A stretch of 64,000 nt of DNA from Anisakis pegreffii (GCA_035041965.1 JAPYMA010000328.1:1-64000), one strand, 5' to 3'; counted from the first letter of the stretch, positions 1-11,885 are shown. Translations and numbers: made by a program. Notes: generated by a model not told the origin, from the letters alone.

Positions 1-1700
1 CATAAAAGAGTGAAAAAAGCAGAAAGTGATGTAGCATCGAAAAGAAAAATGCCAAATACGTTGAAAGATAACTCTGGAAGAACGACGTCAGTGAGATCAG
101 AAATAAAAGAAATATGTGAAAAATTCTACAGTGATCTATACTCTTCAAAAATACAGATAACAGAGAAGAAATCGCGAGCTCAAGAAGAAGAAATACCAAC
201 AGCATTGAAGGAGGAAGTTAAAGATGCATTGAGCAAGACAAAAACAGATAAGAGTTCAGGAAATGATAAAATAAAAGCAGAATATTTGAAAATGGAGATG
301 ACCTCCATAAAGCGCTTGCAGAAAGATTTACGAAATATCTACAAAACAACTAAATTCCAAAGAATTGGCTGACATCAGAAATGGTACTTCTAAGAAAGAA
401 AGGCGACCCAGAAGATCTAGCGAACTATCGCCCTATTACATTATTATCACAAGTATCCAAGTTATTCACCAGAATAATTCTCAATCGAATTACAGGGCAG
501 ATAGAAATATACAGAGAACAAGCTGGTTTCAGATCGGGTTATTCTACCATTGACCATATCCATGTTATCAGTTAACTGTTAGAGAAATGTAAAGAGTACC
601 AAATCCCTCTGTGCCTTGCATTCGTGGATTACAGGAAAGTTTTTAGTTCAGTCGAAACTGCAGCGACGATCAATGCTCTGCATGAGGCTGGCGTCAACGC
701 AAAATATGTCGAAATGATAAAATTAATAAACAAAGGATGCTCCACGGAAATAAAAATACTCTCAGAAAGATGTCACATAAAAATTAATAAAGGAGTGCGA
801 CAAGGAGACACACTATCTCACAAACTGTTTGCAACAACACTAAAAGAACTGTTCAGAAAAATGGAATTCAAAGGTGGAATAAAAATAGATGGAGAAGTAC
901 TACCTTACCTACTTTTCGCAGACGACTGTGTATTAGTAGCCACAAACCCGAAAGATCTCAAGAGTGATCTAAACCAACTAAAAATAAACTCCAAAAGCGT
1001 GGGACTGGAAATGAACTTAAAAAAGACTAAATGAATGCGAAACTCTTACTGTGCACTAGGTAAAATTCCGCTAGATGAAATAGAAACTGAAGAGGCAAAG
1101 AACTATGTCTAATTGGGCCGCCAAATGGATCCCAATTACTGCCCAGAAGGGGAATGGGAAATAAGGAGGAGAGCTGGTTGAATAGCATTTGGAAAATATC
1201 GAACGGTATTGATAGATCAAACCCTGCCAATAAGAATCAGAACAAATATATTTAACTCATCAATCCTTCCGGCCATGTAATATGCAAGTGAAACGTGGGC
1301 AACCACAAGAGTTGCGGAAGAAAAATTTGCTATAACAGAAAGAGCAATGGAAAGATGGATGTGTAACGTTTCACGGAAAGACAAGACAAAAAATGAGGAA
1401 CTACGTTCGATGACCAAAGTGAAAGACATAGTAAACGAAATGTATATCAGCAAAAGAAGATGTGCTGGGCACATAGCGAGAATGAATGATAACCGTTGGA
1501 CTAGTCGAATAACGCAGTGGATTCCAAGAGCAGTGAAGAGGCCCTTGGGCAGACCACGAATGAGATGGGATGAACCGCTTGTCAGAATGTTTGGTCAGAA
1601 ATGGAAAAGGTCTGCTCAACAAAGAGTAACATGGGGATCGGTAGACCTGCGCCCACATAGAGAGCGAAGACAGGTCGCAAGGTAATCGCAAGGCAAGTAT
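1..1700 (+). mobile_element. Decayed RTE-type non-LTR retrotransposon (3' part)
   Basis: Three same-direction reading frames make up the reverse transcriptase and C-terminal region of an RTE-like element. The RT fingers/palm read ...NYRPITLLS (about 425-450), the KGVRQGDTLS motif is near 790-820, and the catalytic box FADD is at about 915-926. The C-terminal RRCAGHIARMNDNRW and RPLGRPRMRWDE motifs (about 1455-1575) are typical of nematode RTE proteins. The frame shifts once between about 340 and 365, and stops interrupt it at 573-575, 1032-1034 and several places to 1280, so the copy is dead. The endonuclease domain would lie before base 1. The element ends in ATCATTATT-type short repeats near 1700, as RTE 3' ends do. 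Confidence 0.9.
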
Positions 1701-1755
1701 CATCATTATTATTACAATTAATAATATAATTTTTATTACTATTTCTACTGTTACG

Positions 1756-4205
1756 TTAATTATTATGTGATAAGAAAAGGCGCATTGCTGTAAGCATTAT
1801 TATAATGAAACTAATCTTAGATTGTCATAAGAAAAGGCTGGTCGACCGCGTAAGCGTGATTCTGATCACTTACCGTCTAAGGTCGTTTCCGATGAACACA
1901 TAAGTTGATAAAACACACACGCAGATGCCTCCATAACAGGGACCGAACAGCAATTCGCATTTTCGTATTTGGTGTAGTTGTAGCATAGAGCAGTTATTGT
2001 AGATGCATCCGAACCTGAGTAAATAGGAGTTTATGAACACTTCACTTGTTGTGAAGCAAATGATTGAGGTCAACGGAGTGCTTAAGAAACAGCATATAAA
2101 ACCATCCGAAAGAGCGTAAGAAGACAGGTTGAAGCTTGATGGGCGTATTTTGAGGCGTGATGACAATAGAATAGCCGAACTATCAAGTCGTGTTCCTGTT
2201 GAAAACAGACAAAAGGTATAAAGCGATTTATACTGGAAGAACAAATTGGAACCGATCTCAAACTCGCCGGACACCATTGACCCTAATGAGACAATCAAAA
2301 CAGCAAAGTCAGTTCATGCTCGCAACATCGGCGTTACATGGAACAGTCCAAAGTGGACACAGTCTGTGAGTATGATAGTGAAGGATAATAGTGAGATAAG
2401 TCGATGATCTCATGTTTATTGTTTACGGTTTCTTATATGTCGCGCTATAGTGCTTTGCATATCATGTGTTCTCTGACCACCATTGGCAACTCGTAACCAT
2501 TGTTTCGTAATCAGCTAATTTCAATGACTATATAAGTAGCTCAGTGTTGTTATGTCAGTTTTCTCTGTGTCAGTATCAGTCTCAGTACTCCGTGTCAGCG
2601 TACTTAGTGTGTTGTTAGTGTATTCGGTATCCTCATCTGTAGTTACTGTAGTCGCCATCACCTGCATCTTACTCAGTCGTCAGTTGTATTACCACTCAAT
2701 TCAATCGCAAGGTAAAGGTAAAGCTGAACTTTCTCAGTCTCTGTGATGCACTGGTGATAGCATTTTCAAATGTACCGAAACGTGATGATGAAATTTCAAA
2801 GTTGGATTGCGTATGATTTTGGATGATTAAGGAGGAAACCCATTCTTGGTTCTGGATGGTGGGGGAGTTATTAGGATTGATCTTACCAGTTCTAATCAAT
2901 TTCATTTGTTATGGAGCTAGCAATGAAAGTCAATTTAACGGCAAGGATATACGAAGTTAAATATAGTTTGAAAGTTGTTGGCGAACGTGGAGACCTCAAA
3001 ATCATCTCCAAAAATGGAGCGTGTTGGATTATTGAAAAGGCACCTGGAATATAGTATCTGCGCAGCCTCTCTGTTCTTAATGAAATACACAATTTAGATA
3101 GGATCAAAATGAAACTGCAATGATTGATCGCCTATCCAGAAAAGCACGGTAAAAACGGGGAACAGCTTATAAGCTCATAAGAACAGCTCATAATTTGTAA
3201 AATGGCTTGCCAGTTTGGCTGCAGTTATTTTCTCCAAAACTTCAGGAGTCGAACAGTTATTAAGATGAGATGATAGTTTTGTGAATTCATTTCAGAATGA
3301 TACATTTCTGCGTACAAAGGTGATGATCGCTAATGTTCATCTCATGCGACAAATTTAGGCGATACGATATGATCCAACGATCGTGAATTTCAGACGAAAC
3401 GCTCAGTATGTTGATGCTCTCAAATGGGAATGAGAAAGAGTAATCTGAGTGCTGCCAATAAACTTCTTTTCATCTTTGAATTTTGGTGTCTTCGTTTAGA
3501 TGTTTTCTCATTGTCGAACCCTCCTTTATTATTGACTGGCACTTACTGTTGGAATGACTGAGAATGATTCAATAACATTTTCAACTGTTTAATGACGTAA
3601 TGAGGTTTCTTCCCACAAAAATAAATGGCGCAATTGCAAATTTTGAGGAAGAATTCCAAAGTAGGAATAGCGGTAACGAATAGCTGACTGATTGTGCTTA
3701 ATCAGGGGTTCAGTGATTAGCGCTAGCTCATTTCTTCAGCGGACCAAACATTTTTTCTTCCAGCGGATCAGCGATAAAGAAGGTATCGTTTTTCAACAGC
3801 ATGTCCATCCCTGATTACGGTATCATTATCATTATTAATTATTATTGTTTGATTTTGCAGAGTGTCATAAGAAAAAGCTGGTCGTCTGCATATACTTTGT
3901 TGTGATTACTTACCGCTTACGACCGTTTGTGGTGAACAGATCGATTGATAAAATACGCACGCAGCTGTTTCGAAAATAGGGACCGTTAAACAGTCCACAT
4001 CTTCATATTGGGTGTGATCGTTGCATACAGCAGGTACTGCAGACGGATGGGTTGTTCGCTCGGCAATTGTAGAGGTGGATAAGGGGGTGGTTGTTGGTTC
4101 CGCAGTTGTAGAGGTGGATAGCGGGGTGGTTGTTGGTGCCGCTGCTGTAAAAGCAGTTATTAGTATGAGTTTGGTAATCTTTTTGGTGCCATCAGCCTTC
4201 GTCAT
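1756..4205 (-). CDS. Small secreted Thr-rich protein with two Cys domains (154 aa, three exons)
   Basis: Exon 1 is 4205-3914, exon 2 is 2014-1874 (141 nt) and exon 3 is 1787-1756. They join in phase 1 at both junctions, giving 465 nt and 154 residues with a stop. Donors are GTAAGT; acceptors are TTTACTCAG and CTTACAG. An AATAAA signal (1732-1737) follows the stop by about 20 bases. The start gives MTKADGTKKITK then a short hydrophobic stretch LILITAFTAAA, a possible signal peptide, then two 13-residue Thr-rich units (STST.AEPTTTPL), likely O-glycosylated. Exons 1 and 2 then each encode a similar module C-x4-TxYE-x3-C-x-[ST]VP-x2-E-x3-C-x-FY-x3-CS. I do not recognise the module. The 1.9-kb first intron contains hAT-like repeat DNA. 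Paralogous exons lie at 6091-7218. The long first intron makes the joining of exon 1 to exon 2 an inference. Confidence 0.55.
1874..2014 (-). CDS. 141-nt cassette exon encoding one Cys module
   Basis: Bounded by TTTACTCAG acceptor and GACG|GTAAGT donor, phase 1 at both ends, so it can be added or skipped without changing frame. It encodes the module with LCYNYTKYEN, SVPVMEASACVFYQ and MCSSETT. It is almost identical to the exon at 6206-6346 and clearly related to 7078-7218, all exactly 141 nt. Confidence 0.6.
3655..3815. repeat. hAT-like terminal repeat fragment
   Basis: Read on the minus strand this starts CAGGGATGGACATGCTG, a typical hAT terminus, followed by AGCGATAAA/AGCGGATC words. The same right end recurs at 5590-5805 (CAGAGATGGGCATGCTG). 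The other terminus and an 8-bp target duplication were not found, so this is probably a truncated copy lying in the intron of the 1756-4205 gene. Confidence 0.45.
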
Positions 4206-4335
4206 AGACTAATGAGCAAAAAACACTAAACCCATAGCACAGTGATCTAATTTCTAATGGTAGTCTAAGTGAGATTCGGCGTCGTTAATAATATTATCAT
4301 TGCCATTGTTTTGTTGCGATTGATTAATATCATCA

Positions 4336-4480
4336 CAGAGGGGAAATAGCGAGCTATACCACTATTCCACTGTTAGCGGAACAGCGTAACAGCGATAGCG
4401 GGATAGTGCGCTACTGCCTTCAAACAGCGGCATTTTCTAACGATAGCATCCGCTAGAGTCTTTGGATACTGCTTCAGCGA
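4336..4480. repeat. AGCGATAGCGG-rich hAT-like subterminal segment
   Basis: The segment begins CAGAGGGGAAATAGCGAGC and then repeats the 10-11 bp word AGCGATAGCGG. The same word is tandemly used just inside both ends of the intact hAT at 18028-19506. It may be the left end of a roughly 1.47-kb element ending at 5805, but no matching target duplication flanks that pair. Confidence 0.4.
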
Positions 4481-5589
4481 GCTACTTTTTCCCGGACGTT
4501 AGCGCTTCACCGAAATACGTCGGCTACCTTCCAATGCCCGTTCGTTGGCATGTGAGTGGATATTTTCCCATCATGAAGGCATGTAAATATATATTTACGC
4601 TGTAACACTCAATTCGAACTTATCGTACTTTTAAACTCTTTGGAACGGTTAGAAGTTGAGCATTGAATGATACCTCAAATGTTTGCTATAAATATAAAAC
4701 TAGCATTCTGTCCGAGATTGCATATGCATTCCTCTTCGAATAGTTTGAGTGAAAGTGTAAGGAAGTTTTCTTCAATTTTGCTTTTGATGGAAAGAATATG
4801 ATTGCTATTTTTTCGCATCATATTGCGTGCAGCTACGTTCGCGCGTATGATTATAATACGGTGAGTATACTGACCCAATTAGTTCTGCGGAGGGAAAGAT
4901 GGTTGAAAAAGAGGAAAAAAGTCAAATTTCATACATTGCTGAACCTATTAAATGGGAATGATAAAATTGGATGGGTGAAGCAAATTCGTCTCTCAATTTC
5001 TCCGCCTCTCTTTGTCAAATCGTTAACGCGATTTGTAAACGGATATGAAGCCGACTTTGTTTGGTGGAAAAGGTCGGTGTGCTCGTACTTGGAATGAGAA
5101 GACAATATAGGCTGGGGAAGTAGACTCTAGGCTCTAAAGACTCTATTTGTCAGCAGGAGTTTTGTAGCGTTGAATTTGCAACGTTTGACAGCGAGTTTGA
5201 AGGAATTACGTTGCCGGACACTTATAGGGACCTTAAATGTAACGTTTATCACTCTATTAACCAGGAAAAGAGGGACATTCTAGGATGAACGAATACAGAT
5301 TGCGTACTTTGCTTAGTAGGGAAAAGGTAATTAAGTTGAACGTTCTTAATGTGGTGATGCCTTCACTTCGCCTTTTTAAGTATACTTGAAAGTTGATGAC
5401 AAATTTTCAAATATGGACCCTGGCTGAATGAGGAGGGGACTAATTCTTGGCTCCAGACGTCGGACTAATCCTTCGTTTGTTCTGGAGCTAGCGGTAAAAC
5501 CAATTTCATGATTGTTGATCTATGATGATACCGTTTTAAAATTGTTTGAGCAAGTGAGCTTATGAATATGTGGTGCAACTCAATATTTT

Positions 5590-5805
5590 TAGGGAAGACT
5601 CGGAAGTAGTGAGTAACGATAGCGATAGCGAATGATGATCACGAATAGCGGACTAATTTTTCTTAATCAGCGGTTCAGTGGTATGGTTTCGTAAATGTTT
5701 TAGCGATAATAATAACAGCGCATGTCTTCAGCGGACCAAACATTTTTTGCTTTAGTGGATCAGCTATAGCGAAGCTGTTGTTTTCCAACAGCATGCCCAT
5801 CTCTG
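5590..5805. repeat. hAT-like right terminus
   Basis: Contains AGCGATAGCGA subterminal words and ends CAGCATGCCCATCTCTG, the reverse complement of a hAT-style terminus. About 2750-3815 and 5360-5805 share blocks (for example GGAGCTAGC, GCGGACCAAACATTTTTT), so they are two divergent copies of one family. Confidence 0.45.
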
Positions 5806-5824
5806 GTGATTGATTATTACTGAC

Positions 5825-6065
5825 TATTATTTTTAATTATTATCACTACTAAGTTTTTCATAAATATTATTAATTTTATGGTTATTATTATTAGTATTAT
5901 TATTATTTAATGTTATTTATCTTTATTATTATATTTAATATTAATATTATTATTGTTATTATTATTATTATTAGTAGTAGTATTATTTTGTCATTATTGT
6001 TATAAATATTATTAGTAGTATCATCATTATTGTTACTATTAATATTACAATTTTTATTACTATTT
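5825..6065. repeat. TTA/ATT trinucleotide-rich microsatellite
   Basis: About 240 bases made almost only of TTA, ATT and TTG triplets, imperfect. Similar but shorter stretches follow the related exons at 1700-1740 and 6920-7010, so the low-complexity tail seems to have been duplicated with the gene cluster. Confidence 0.8.
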
Positions 6066-6090
6066 TATTACTGTTTCTACTGTTACGTTA

Positions 6091-6847
6091 TTAATTATGT
6101 GATAAGAAAAGGCGCATTGCTGTAAGTATTATTATAATAAAATTAATGTTAGATTGTCATAAGAAAAGGCTGGTCGGCTGCGTAAGCGTGATTCTGATCA
6201 CTTACCGTCTAAGGTCGTTTCCGATGAACACATAAGGTGATAGAACGCGCACGCAGATGCCTCCATAACAGGGACCGAACAGCAATTCGCATTTTCGTAT
6301 TTGGTGTAGTTGTAGCATAGGGCAGTTATTGTAGATGCATCCGAACCTGAGCAAATAGGTGTCATAAGGAAAAGCTGGTTGTCTGCATCTACTTTGTTGT
6401 GATTGCTTACCGTTTACGACTGTTTGTGGTGAACAGATTGATTGATAAAATATGCACCCAGCTATTTCGAAAATAGGGACCGTTGAACACTTCACGTCTT
6501 CATATTGGGTGTGATCGCTGCATACAGCAGGTATTGCAGACGGATGGGTTGTTCGCTCGGCATTTGTAGAGGTGGGTAACGGGGTGGTTGTTGGTTCCTC
6601 AGTTGTAGAAGTGGATAGCGGGCTGGTTGTTGGTTCCGCAATTGTAGAGGTGGATGGCGGGGTGGTTGATGGTTCCGCAGTTGTAGAGGTGGATAGCGGG
6701 GTGGCTGTTGGTGCCGCTGCTGTAAAAGCAGTCACTAGTATGAGTTCAGCAATCACGATGATGTCATCAACAGTGTCAAGTTCATCATAATCTAGTGGGC
6801 TTGAAACGCTGAAACCATAACAAAGAGATCCATTCTCAATTGGTAGC
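6091..6847 (-). pseudogene. Paralogue of the Thr-rich Cys-module gene, start unclear
   Basis: Three exons match the 1756-4205 gene: 6847-6411 (Thr-rich region plus module), 6346-6206 (141-nt module) and 6119-6091 (last nine codons and stop), followed by AATAAA at 6064-6069. The Thr-rich part has four to five 13-residue units against two in the neighbour. The 64-nt first intron (6410-6347) has no stop in the reading frame, so it could be retained. No in-frame ATG precedes LILVTAFTAAAP: the bases that form the start in the neighbour are GAT TAT GAT here. The exon opens after a GATTTAG acceptor in a phase that does not fit the upstream 141-nt exon. It is either a broken copy or uses an exon I did not find. 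Confidence 0.5.
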
Positions 6848-7077
6848 CTAAATCAGATTCGATATCCTCGGAGTCATTAATGACATTACTATTGCCATTA
6901 TTCCTATCTTGATTTTTTATAATTATCATCATTATTATTGTTATTTTTATTATTAATTTATGTACATTATCATGAGATTGCTATTTTATTATTGTAATTT
7001 TATCATAATAATTAGGTTTTGCAGAATGTCATAAGAAAAAGCTTATTAGCTGCATATGAGGTGTTGTGACTACTTAC

Positions 7078-7218
7078 CACTTGTGGTCATTTGCGGCATA
7101 CAAATCCTTTCATAAAATATGCAAGCAATAAATTCCTTAATAGGGACCGTCGAGCAATTCACATTTTCATATTGGGTGTAATTGTAGCATTTAGGAACCA
7201 TTGTGTATCCATCCGAAC
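7078..7218 (-). CDS. Isolated 141-nt cassette exon of the Cys-module family
   Basis: Acceptor GTGCTCAG and donor GTAAGT bracket exactly 141 nt in phase 1-1. It encodes KCYNYTQYENVNC, STVPIKEF, ACIFYERICMPQ, so all four module cysteines are kept. It is the most diverged copy in the cluster and lies 5' of the 6847 exon, but phases do not let it splice there. It may belong to another gene or be a leftover of the tandem duplication. Confidence 0.5.
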
Positions 7219-7259
7219 CTGAGCACATAAGAGTTCATGAACAAAGCTCTTCATTTGCG

Positions 7260-9240
7260 GGAAAAAATGTTTTTCATGGCAAAGTTCTGTCCTTATTCGT
7301 GCTGTTCCTCTGTACCGCATGTGAGTTCCACCACATCGTTCCGGTCAGCGAGCAATAATCAATGCTTAGCGCCCTGATTACCACCGTAATGAGTGATTTC
7401 GAGATCATGAGCAAGATTTTTGGCTTTTGCTACAAAACCGCGCAGAAACAGGAAATAATGGGAAAGTGTAATCGCTAAAGCAGAACGGAATGTAACGTTT
7501 TCGAAACCTTGGGAAGTTTGAATAGAAAAAAAAAGAGAATGCCTTGAAAAGGTGAGTGCGTAGAATCCAGCAGAGCTGAACAGTTTTGAAGCGGAACAGA
7601 ACGGAATAGAACAGATCGTATACATTGCAGAATAGATTGATCAGTATTCCCCCCAATCCTAATATGAGCGAAGAGTTGAATAGCGTAGTGTCCCTACACG
7701 TGCCATTTCATATCAACAGTTTAAAAGTATTTTCATTTTTGTCATAACCAGTAGTGGTAGTAGAATGAAAAGTACTGATAATCAAAAGAATTATAATAAT
7801 GAAATAAACATTTATGATATCAATGATTACTTTTTTATTGCTTTCACCAATCGCATTATAAGAACAAAAAAGTAGTACCTTCATCTGTGGTTGAATATGT
7901 GAGATGCCGCACAGTAATGGTGAATATGAGTGAAGCAATCAGAATTGTTCGGTATCCTATCATTTTTTAACTGAACGATACGTATGTAAGATTGATGAAT
8001 TTAATGCTGTATCGCGGTGAAGTTCAGAGAGTGATTATCCTGAATGGTTACGAACGTGATAATTGTGATAATCAGAATAAGCGACGATTCGTATCACGAT
8101 AATGAGATAATCACGAATCTAGATTCGTGATTGTCTCACTATCGTGATACGATTCGTCACTCAAGCGACGATTCGTCACTTGTTAGAGTACATAAGGGCG
8201 AATCGATCGCAGAAATCGAAAATACCGTCTGGTCCTTGAAGAAGGAGGACGACCGCTTCAAGAAAGGGAATGAACTAAGTTCGGGACACTGAGCTTGTGC
8301 TCGATGAGGGTCGCTTTCATTTTGATACTGAAGACTTTTGGGTAGCGGAACTCATTCGTTGAGTTCAGTCTCGTTAATTTCATTCAGACACTACGTGATG
8401 CCCACGCTAATCCTATGTCTGAGCACTGACTCAGTTTAAGACAGAATTTAAGTCCATTATAAGCCATGTAGCTGGACTTAATGTGTTTTAGAGAATGAAC
8501 GACTTAAGCTCCCTTACGAGTTTCAATTAATGCCCTCATGAGTACTCAACCATAGACCTAGAGCGAGCCTCATAGTGAGCTCCGTCATGAACTTAAGCAC
8601 GGAATAAGCTTCAAAATTTGTTTGATATGAATCTTATCACGACATTCATAACAAGCCCAGGCTATGGGCTGCGTAAACCATACCTTACTCAGAGCTGAAT
8701 CCACGCTTACTTTTTATACTAAGTTTTCATAAGCTGGTGGTGTGCCTCAGCATGAGCTCCTCATTAAATCTTAGCTTATGTTCCTGATTAACGTCACTTT
8801 GAGCTCTTTAATAAGCCGAATTCCAGCACATTTGTGGTGATGGACCCTAAGCACTGTCTTGTAAAACATTAAGACTGAACATGGAGGAACGAAGGATGAG
8901 TGAATCCTGAAGCTTCATTTTTTTACTAATGTTCTACGCAAAATTATCGGTATGCAATGCACTAATTATAAGCTAACAGATAAGAAATAACGCCGACATT
9001 GCCCAATCATTTCAACGCTGCAACGCCAATCGTAAACGTAACGATACTGTGCAAGTGTTTCGTGGCAATCGAAAAGTGATCACTGTCTTTCATTTCATCT
9101 GCGTGGAATAATGAAGCAATTGGCTCATACTGACCTTTTTTTGACTTTTCATCAATATCACGCTCCTACAAATTCCAAATACTTTATGTTCATGCGTTGT
9201 ATTTTTGGTTAACGTTCAGCTATGCTGTTGTATATTTCAA
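7260..9240. other. No gene recognised; AT-rich repeat-like DNA
   Basis: Open frames at 7359-7656 and 7708-7938 show no motif, no consistent splice sites and no paralogue in the window. 8200-8900 is less AT-rich and repeats words such as TGAGCTC and CTTAAGC in both orientations, which suggests old transposon debris. The palindrome at 8083-8158 is listed separately. Confidence 0.5.
8083..8158. repeat. 76-bp near-perfect palindrome
   Basis: Two 38-base arms meet with no spacer at 8120/8121 (...CGAATCT|AGATTCG...). The arms differ at three of 38 positions. A further copy of CGACGATTCGTCACT follows at 8164-8180. Such a sequence can extrude as a cruciform and often marks a collapsed inverted repeat. 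Confidence 0.85.
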
Positions 9241-9379
9241 GTTAACTAAAGATACTGGCTAAAAAATCGTCTTGGTCCAATTCCTCTGTTTTAAGGTGAG
9301 CAAAATTTCTGCGAAACTCACAGAATTTTGGCAAGCTGGAAGGCATGTTTGTGTTGAAGTGTTTCTAGTGGTATCATCA

Positions 9380-9665
9380 CCATATTTCAAAAGAAAATGA
9401 GAATGTCTGGAACGTTGATGGCCGCAAACCTCGCGTTTCCGTGCACATTGCTTTTTCCTCAATTACACCAACCCGTTGGCTAGGGGAGCAGGCCAACGGA
9501 ACACAAACGAGTAATTGAAGGGCTACCGTGATTACTTTGCATAATTAATTGTAGCCAAATATCAATCTAATAAATAATCATAAGTCTAATAAAATAAATT
9601 TTGCGCCGATCGCTCACTGCGATAGACAAAACAACCATTCGATATCCATGTAACAATAATGATTA
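9380..9665 (-). repeat. Fragment of interspersed repeat family R
   Basis: The reverse complement aligns with 48742-49030: CTAGCCA.CG.GGT, CAATGTGCACGGAAAC, GCCGATCGCT..C.GCGAT and GACAAAACAACCA blocks are shared. Within it the peptide start MR-x-K-QCARK-x-E-x-CG-x-QR is shared with the other copy. The family is also present inverted at 55105-55760. Confidence 0.6.
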
Positions 9666-10719
9666 TTTATTAGTTTGCTAAAAATAACAATAAGTTGTTT
9701 GCTGTGATACATTATCAAATAAAATGATTTGTTAGGATTGATAACAAGTGCAATATTTTGCAGCAGTAAATTCATAATAATAACGCCAACAATAATGATG
9801 ATAACAATAATAACAATAATAAAAATAAAAACAATAATAATAATTCTAATCATAGTAGTAATAGGAGTACGAATCACAATATTAATATTTTCAATAAATG
9901 AATTCGTCGGAAGTTCGTTGAACAGTGTTTTCATTCTTTTCCTTAAGAATGATAGGGAGAAATAGCTTCGTGACAAGCGCACATATATAACGTTTCAAAA
10001 ACATTGACCATTTGGGTCCGTATTCTGGAAGTTTTGGATTCCTTTTTCGATAAAAGCAAATGATTCCCTGCATTTCCTTCAGGGAGAAGTGACATGGCTC
10101 ATGGTTCAGTTTTTTTTTGTTCTTTTTTTGCTGCTCGTTGACAGCTATCAAATCTCCGTTCGTTGGGGTTGCCTGTCTTTTTCAAATGAATCTTTGAAAT
10201 ACTCCTCCTCCAAATCCATTTGCAGCTCTTTGTTCGTTGTCGCCAACGTTTTGCTGATTTCAACATTATCAAATGCCTTGAAATCATTCACGAGTTGTGA
10301 ACTGTGCTTCTTCCACACCCCATTCATAGTCTCTTCTGAATATCATTCCTTGCCCTTGCTGTATTCCGTATAGTCTTGTATATGTCATAATTCTTCAAAA
10401 AGTCACGAAATGTGCATGACTCATCAAGATCTCTTGAAGCTATTGTTTATCGCAACGTAGCTTCATATAGTAACGCCTGAAGACTGCAGTGATCCTCTGC
10501 TTCATTGGTGGTATAAGACGCGTGGTGTTCGGAGGGAGATACACGACTGTTGCTTCCGCGCCAACCCTTAAAATGGAAATAATATCAACGTTGTTGTTCG
10601 AATGCATCAGGAACGCAGCATATAGATAAGTTTTCAGCGAATAACTACAAACCTGAGGTCAGTAACCATACTTCATCGCGCTCTTAAATGATCAGTATGA
10701 GGTTCATTACTGCCCGTCA

Positions 10720-10930
10720 ATGATGATCACATGTGTTACTGTTCCAAGAATCAAATCTTCTGTGATACAGCCTACCATGACAGCCACACCTTGAACTGAC
10801 TGAGCACAGGATACCATCACCTACAAATTTGTCAGCATACTGATAATTTTTGATATTCACCTTACAAAACGCGACTTCATGCTTACAAAAATCAAGCACG
10901 TTGTTGGAATAAAAGCTGCTTTTTGAGATT
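10720..10930 (-). CDS. Exon-like fragment of a paralogous Cys-containing family (S)
   Basis: The minus strand reads NNVLDFCKHEVAFCKVNIKN, then YQYADKF and a Gly-rich stretch. The same peptide pattern recurs at 19500-19657 (FYKHEFEFCKVNIKNCHYAGKF) and more distantly at 17734-17916 (LKVGIKNYQITDKTENNGC). Substitutions leave the frame open, which suggests coding descent. No start, stop or full gene model is visible and I do not recognise the family. Confidence 0.35.
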
Positions 10931-11437
10931 TAGCCTTTTAACGGAGTCACACAAATTGGCAAGAACATAATCGGTTTCAATTATCGAAGCACTATTTGGC
11001 ACGAGCATCGCACATTTGATGCTTAGGTGAAATTCGATGAAAAACATTACTTCTGATTTCACTCCATAGGAAAGTTACAGATACTGATGCGTCAAAGCTT
11101 CGGTTCCTTGAGATACAGCCCTTCATATTAACCATACCTTGAACTGAATAATTATGCAAATTCGAGATACAGGGATCACATGTATCATTTTTATAAGATC
11201 TTTACTGTCAACCTTTGGAAGCATCGTGTTAGTTTTTCACTACTTAGAGATTTTTCGTTTTTACAGTGATTTACGAATGTCATAGTTGAATCGAAAAGTG
11301 CATCGCCTTCCAAAGTTATACACCGTAATCGAGGGATTTTGCTCCGTCACACAGATATCCTCAATTTATCTCTAATGAACGATTACTGTTACCTGTGTAA
11401 CGCAGTATTTTTCAGTTTGAAACATTTACTTTGCGAT

Positions 11438-11626
11438 TATCTTGCCAGCTGTCTTCGCTTTCTATGTGGGCGCAGGTCAACGGAGGCACCTTTTCACCCG
11501 TCATGGAATCCATTGCTTTATTCGACCTGTCCAACGGTTATCATTCATTCTCACAATATGTCCTGCTCATCTTCTTTTAATAATGTACATTTCGCTTATT
11601 ATGTCTTTCACTTTTGTCATCGGACT
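11438..11626 (-). mobile_element. RTE C-terminal fragment
   Basis: The plus-strand translation WNPLLYSTCPTVIIHS parallels the antisense of the element at 1-1700 (WNPLRYSTSPTVIIHS), so the coding strand is minus. It covers the same C-terminal region as 1401-1690 with internal losses. It directly abuts the hAT fragment at 11630-11885. Confidence 0.75.
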
Positions 11627-11629
11627 TGA

Positions 11630-11885
11630 TAGCTATGAGAGTGAATACAGCCCGTCTGAAAAGAATGAGAATTCATCTAAATCAGTTTGATGTGAGCGCG
11701 TCATAGACAATAACACCTCATGCAATCATAATCGATTGCAATAATGAGGAACATAACGGTCCAAAAGGAGACCTAACCATCATGGTGTTCCTGTATCAGA
11801 GGGGTGGAAGTAACGGCGGCCTACCAGATTATCAAAAGTGGTAATGGAGTAACCGAACGTGAGGACCGCTGCACTATGCATTCGC
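11630..11885 (-). mobile_element. Truncated, inverted copy of hAT family 1
   Basis: The reverse complement matches about 18180-18440 of the intact element, including GGTAGGCCGC, GAACGTGAGAACC, TGCATAGTGCA, the TGTTCCTCATT block and TGTTATTGTCTATGACA. Both termini are missing. The frame reading VTAAYQIIKSGNGV..RED.CTMHS is conserved with the two larger copies. Its right edge coincides with the left edge of the 11.9-16 kb duplicated segment. Confidence 0.8.

Noticed and set aside
1217..1706. Minus-strand open frames over the RTE tail
   Set aside because: Antisense shadows of the retrotransposon C-terminus.
4336..5805. A single complete 1.47-kb hAT element
   Set aside because: Length fits family 1, and both ends are hAT-like, but the flanking 8-mers TATCATCA and GTGATTGA do not match and the ends are not inverted copies of each other.
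9614..9982. Isoleucine-rich frames on both strands
   Set aside because: They read through an ATA/AAT microsatellite-like stretch.
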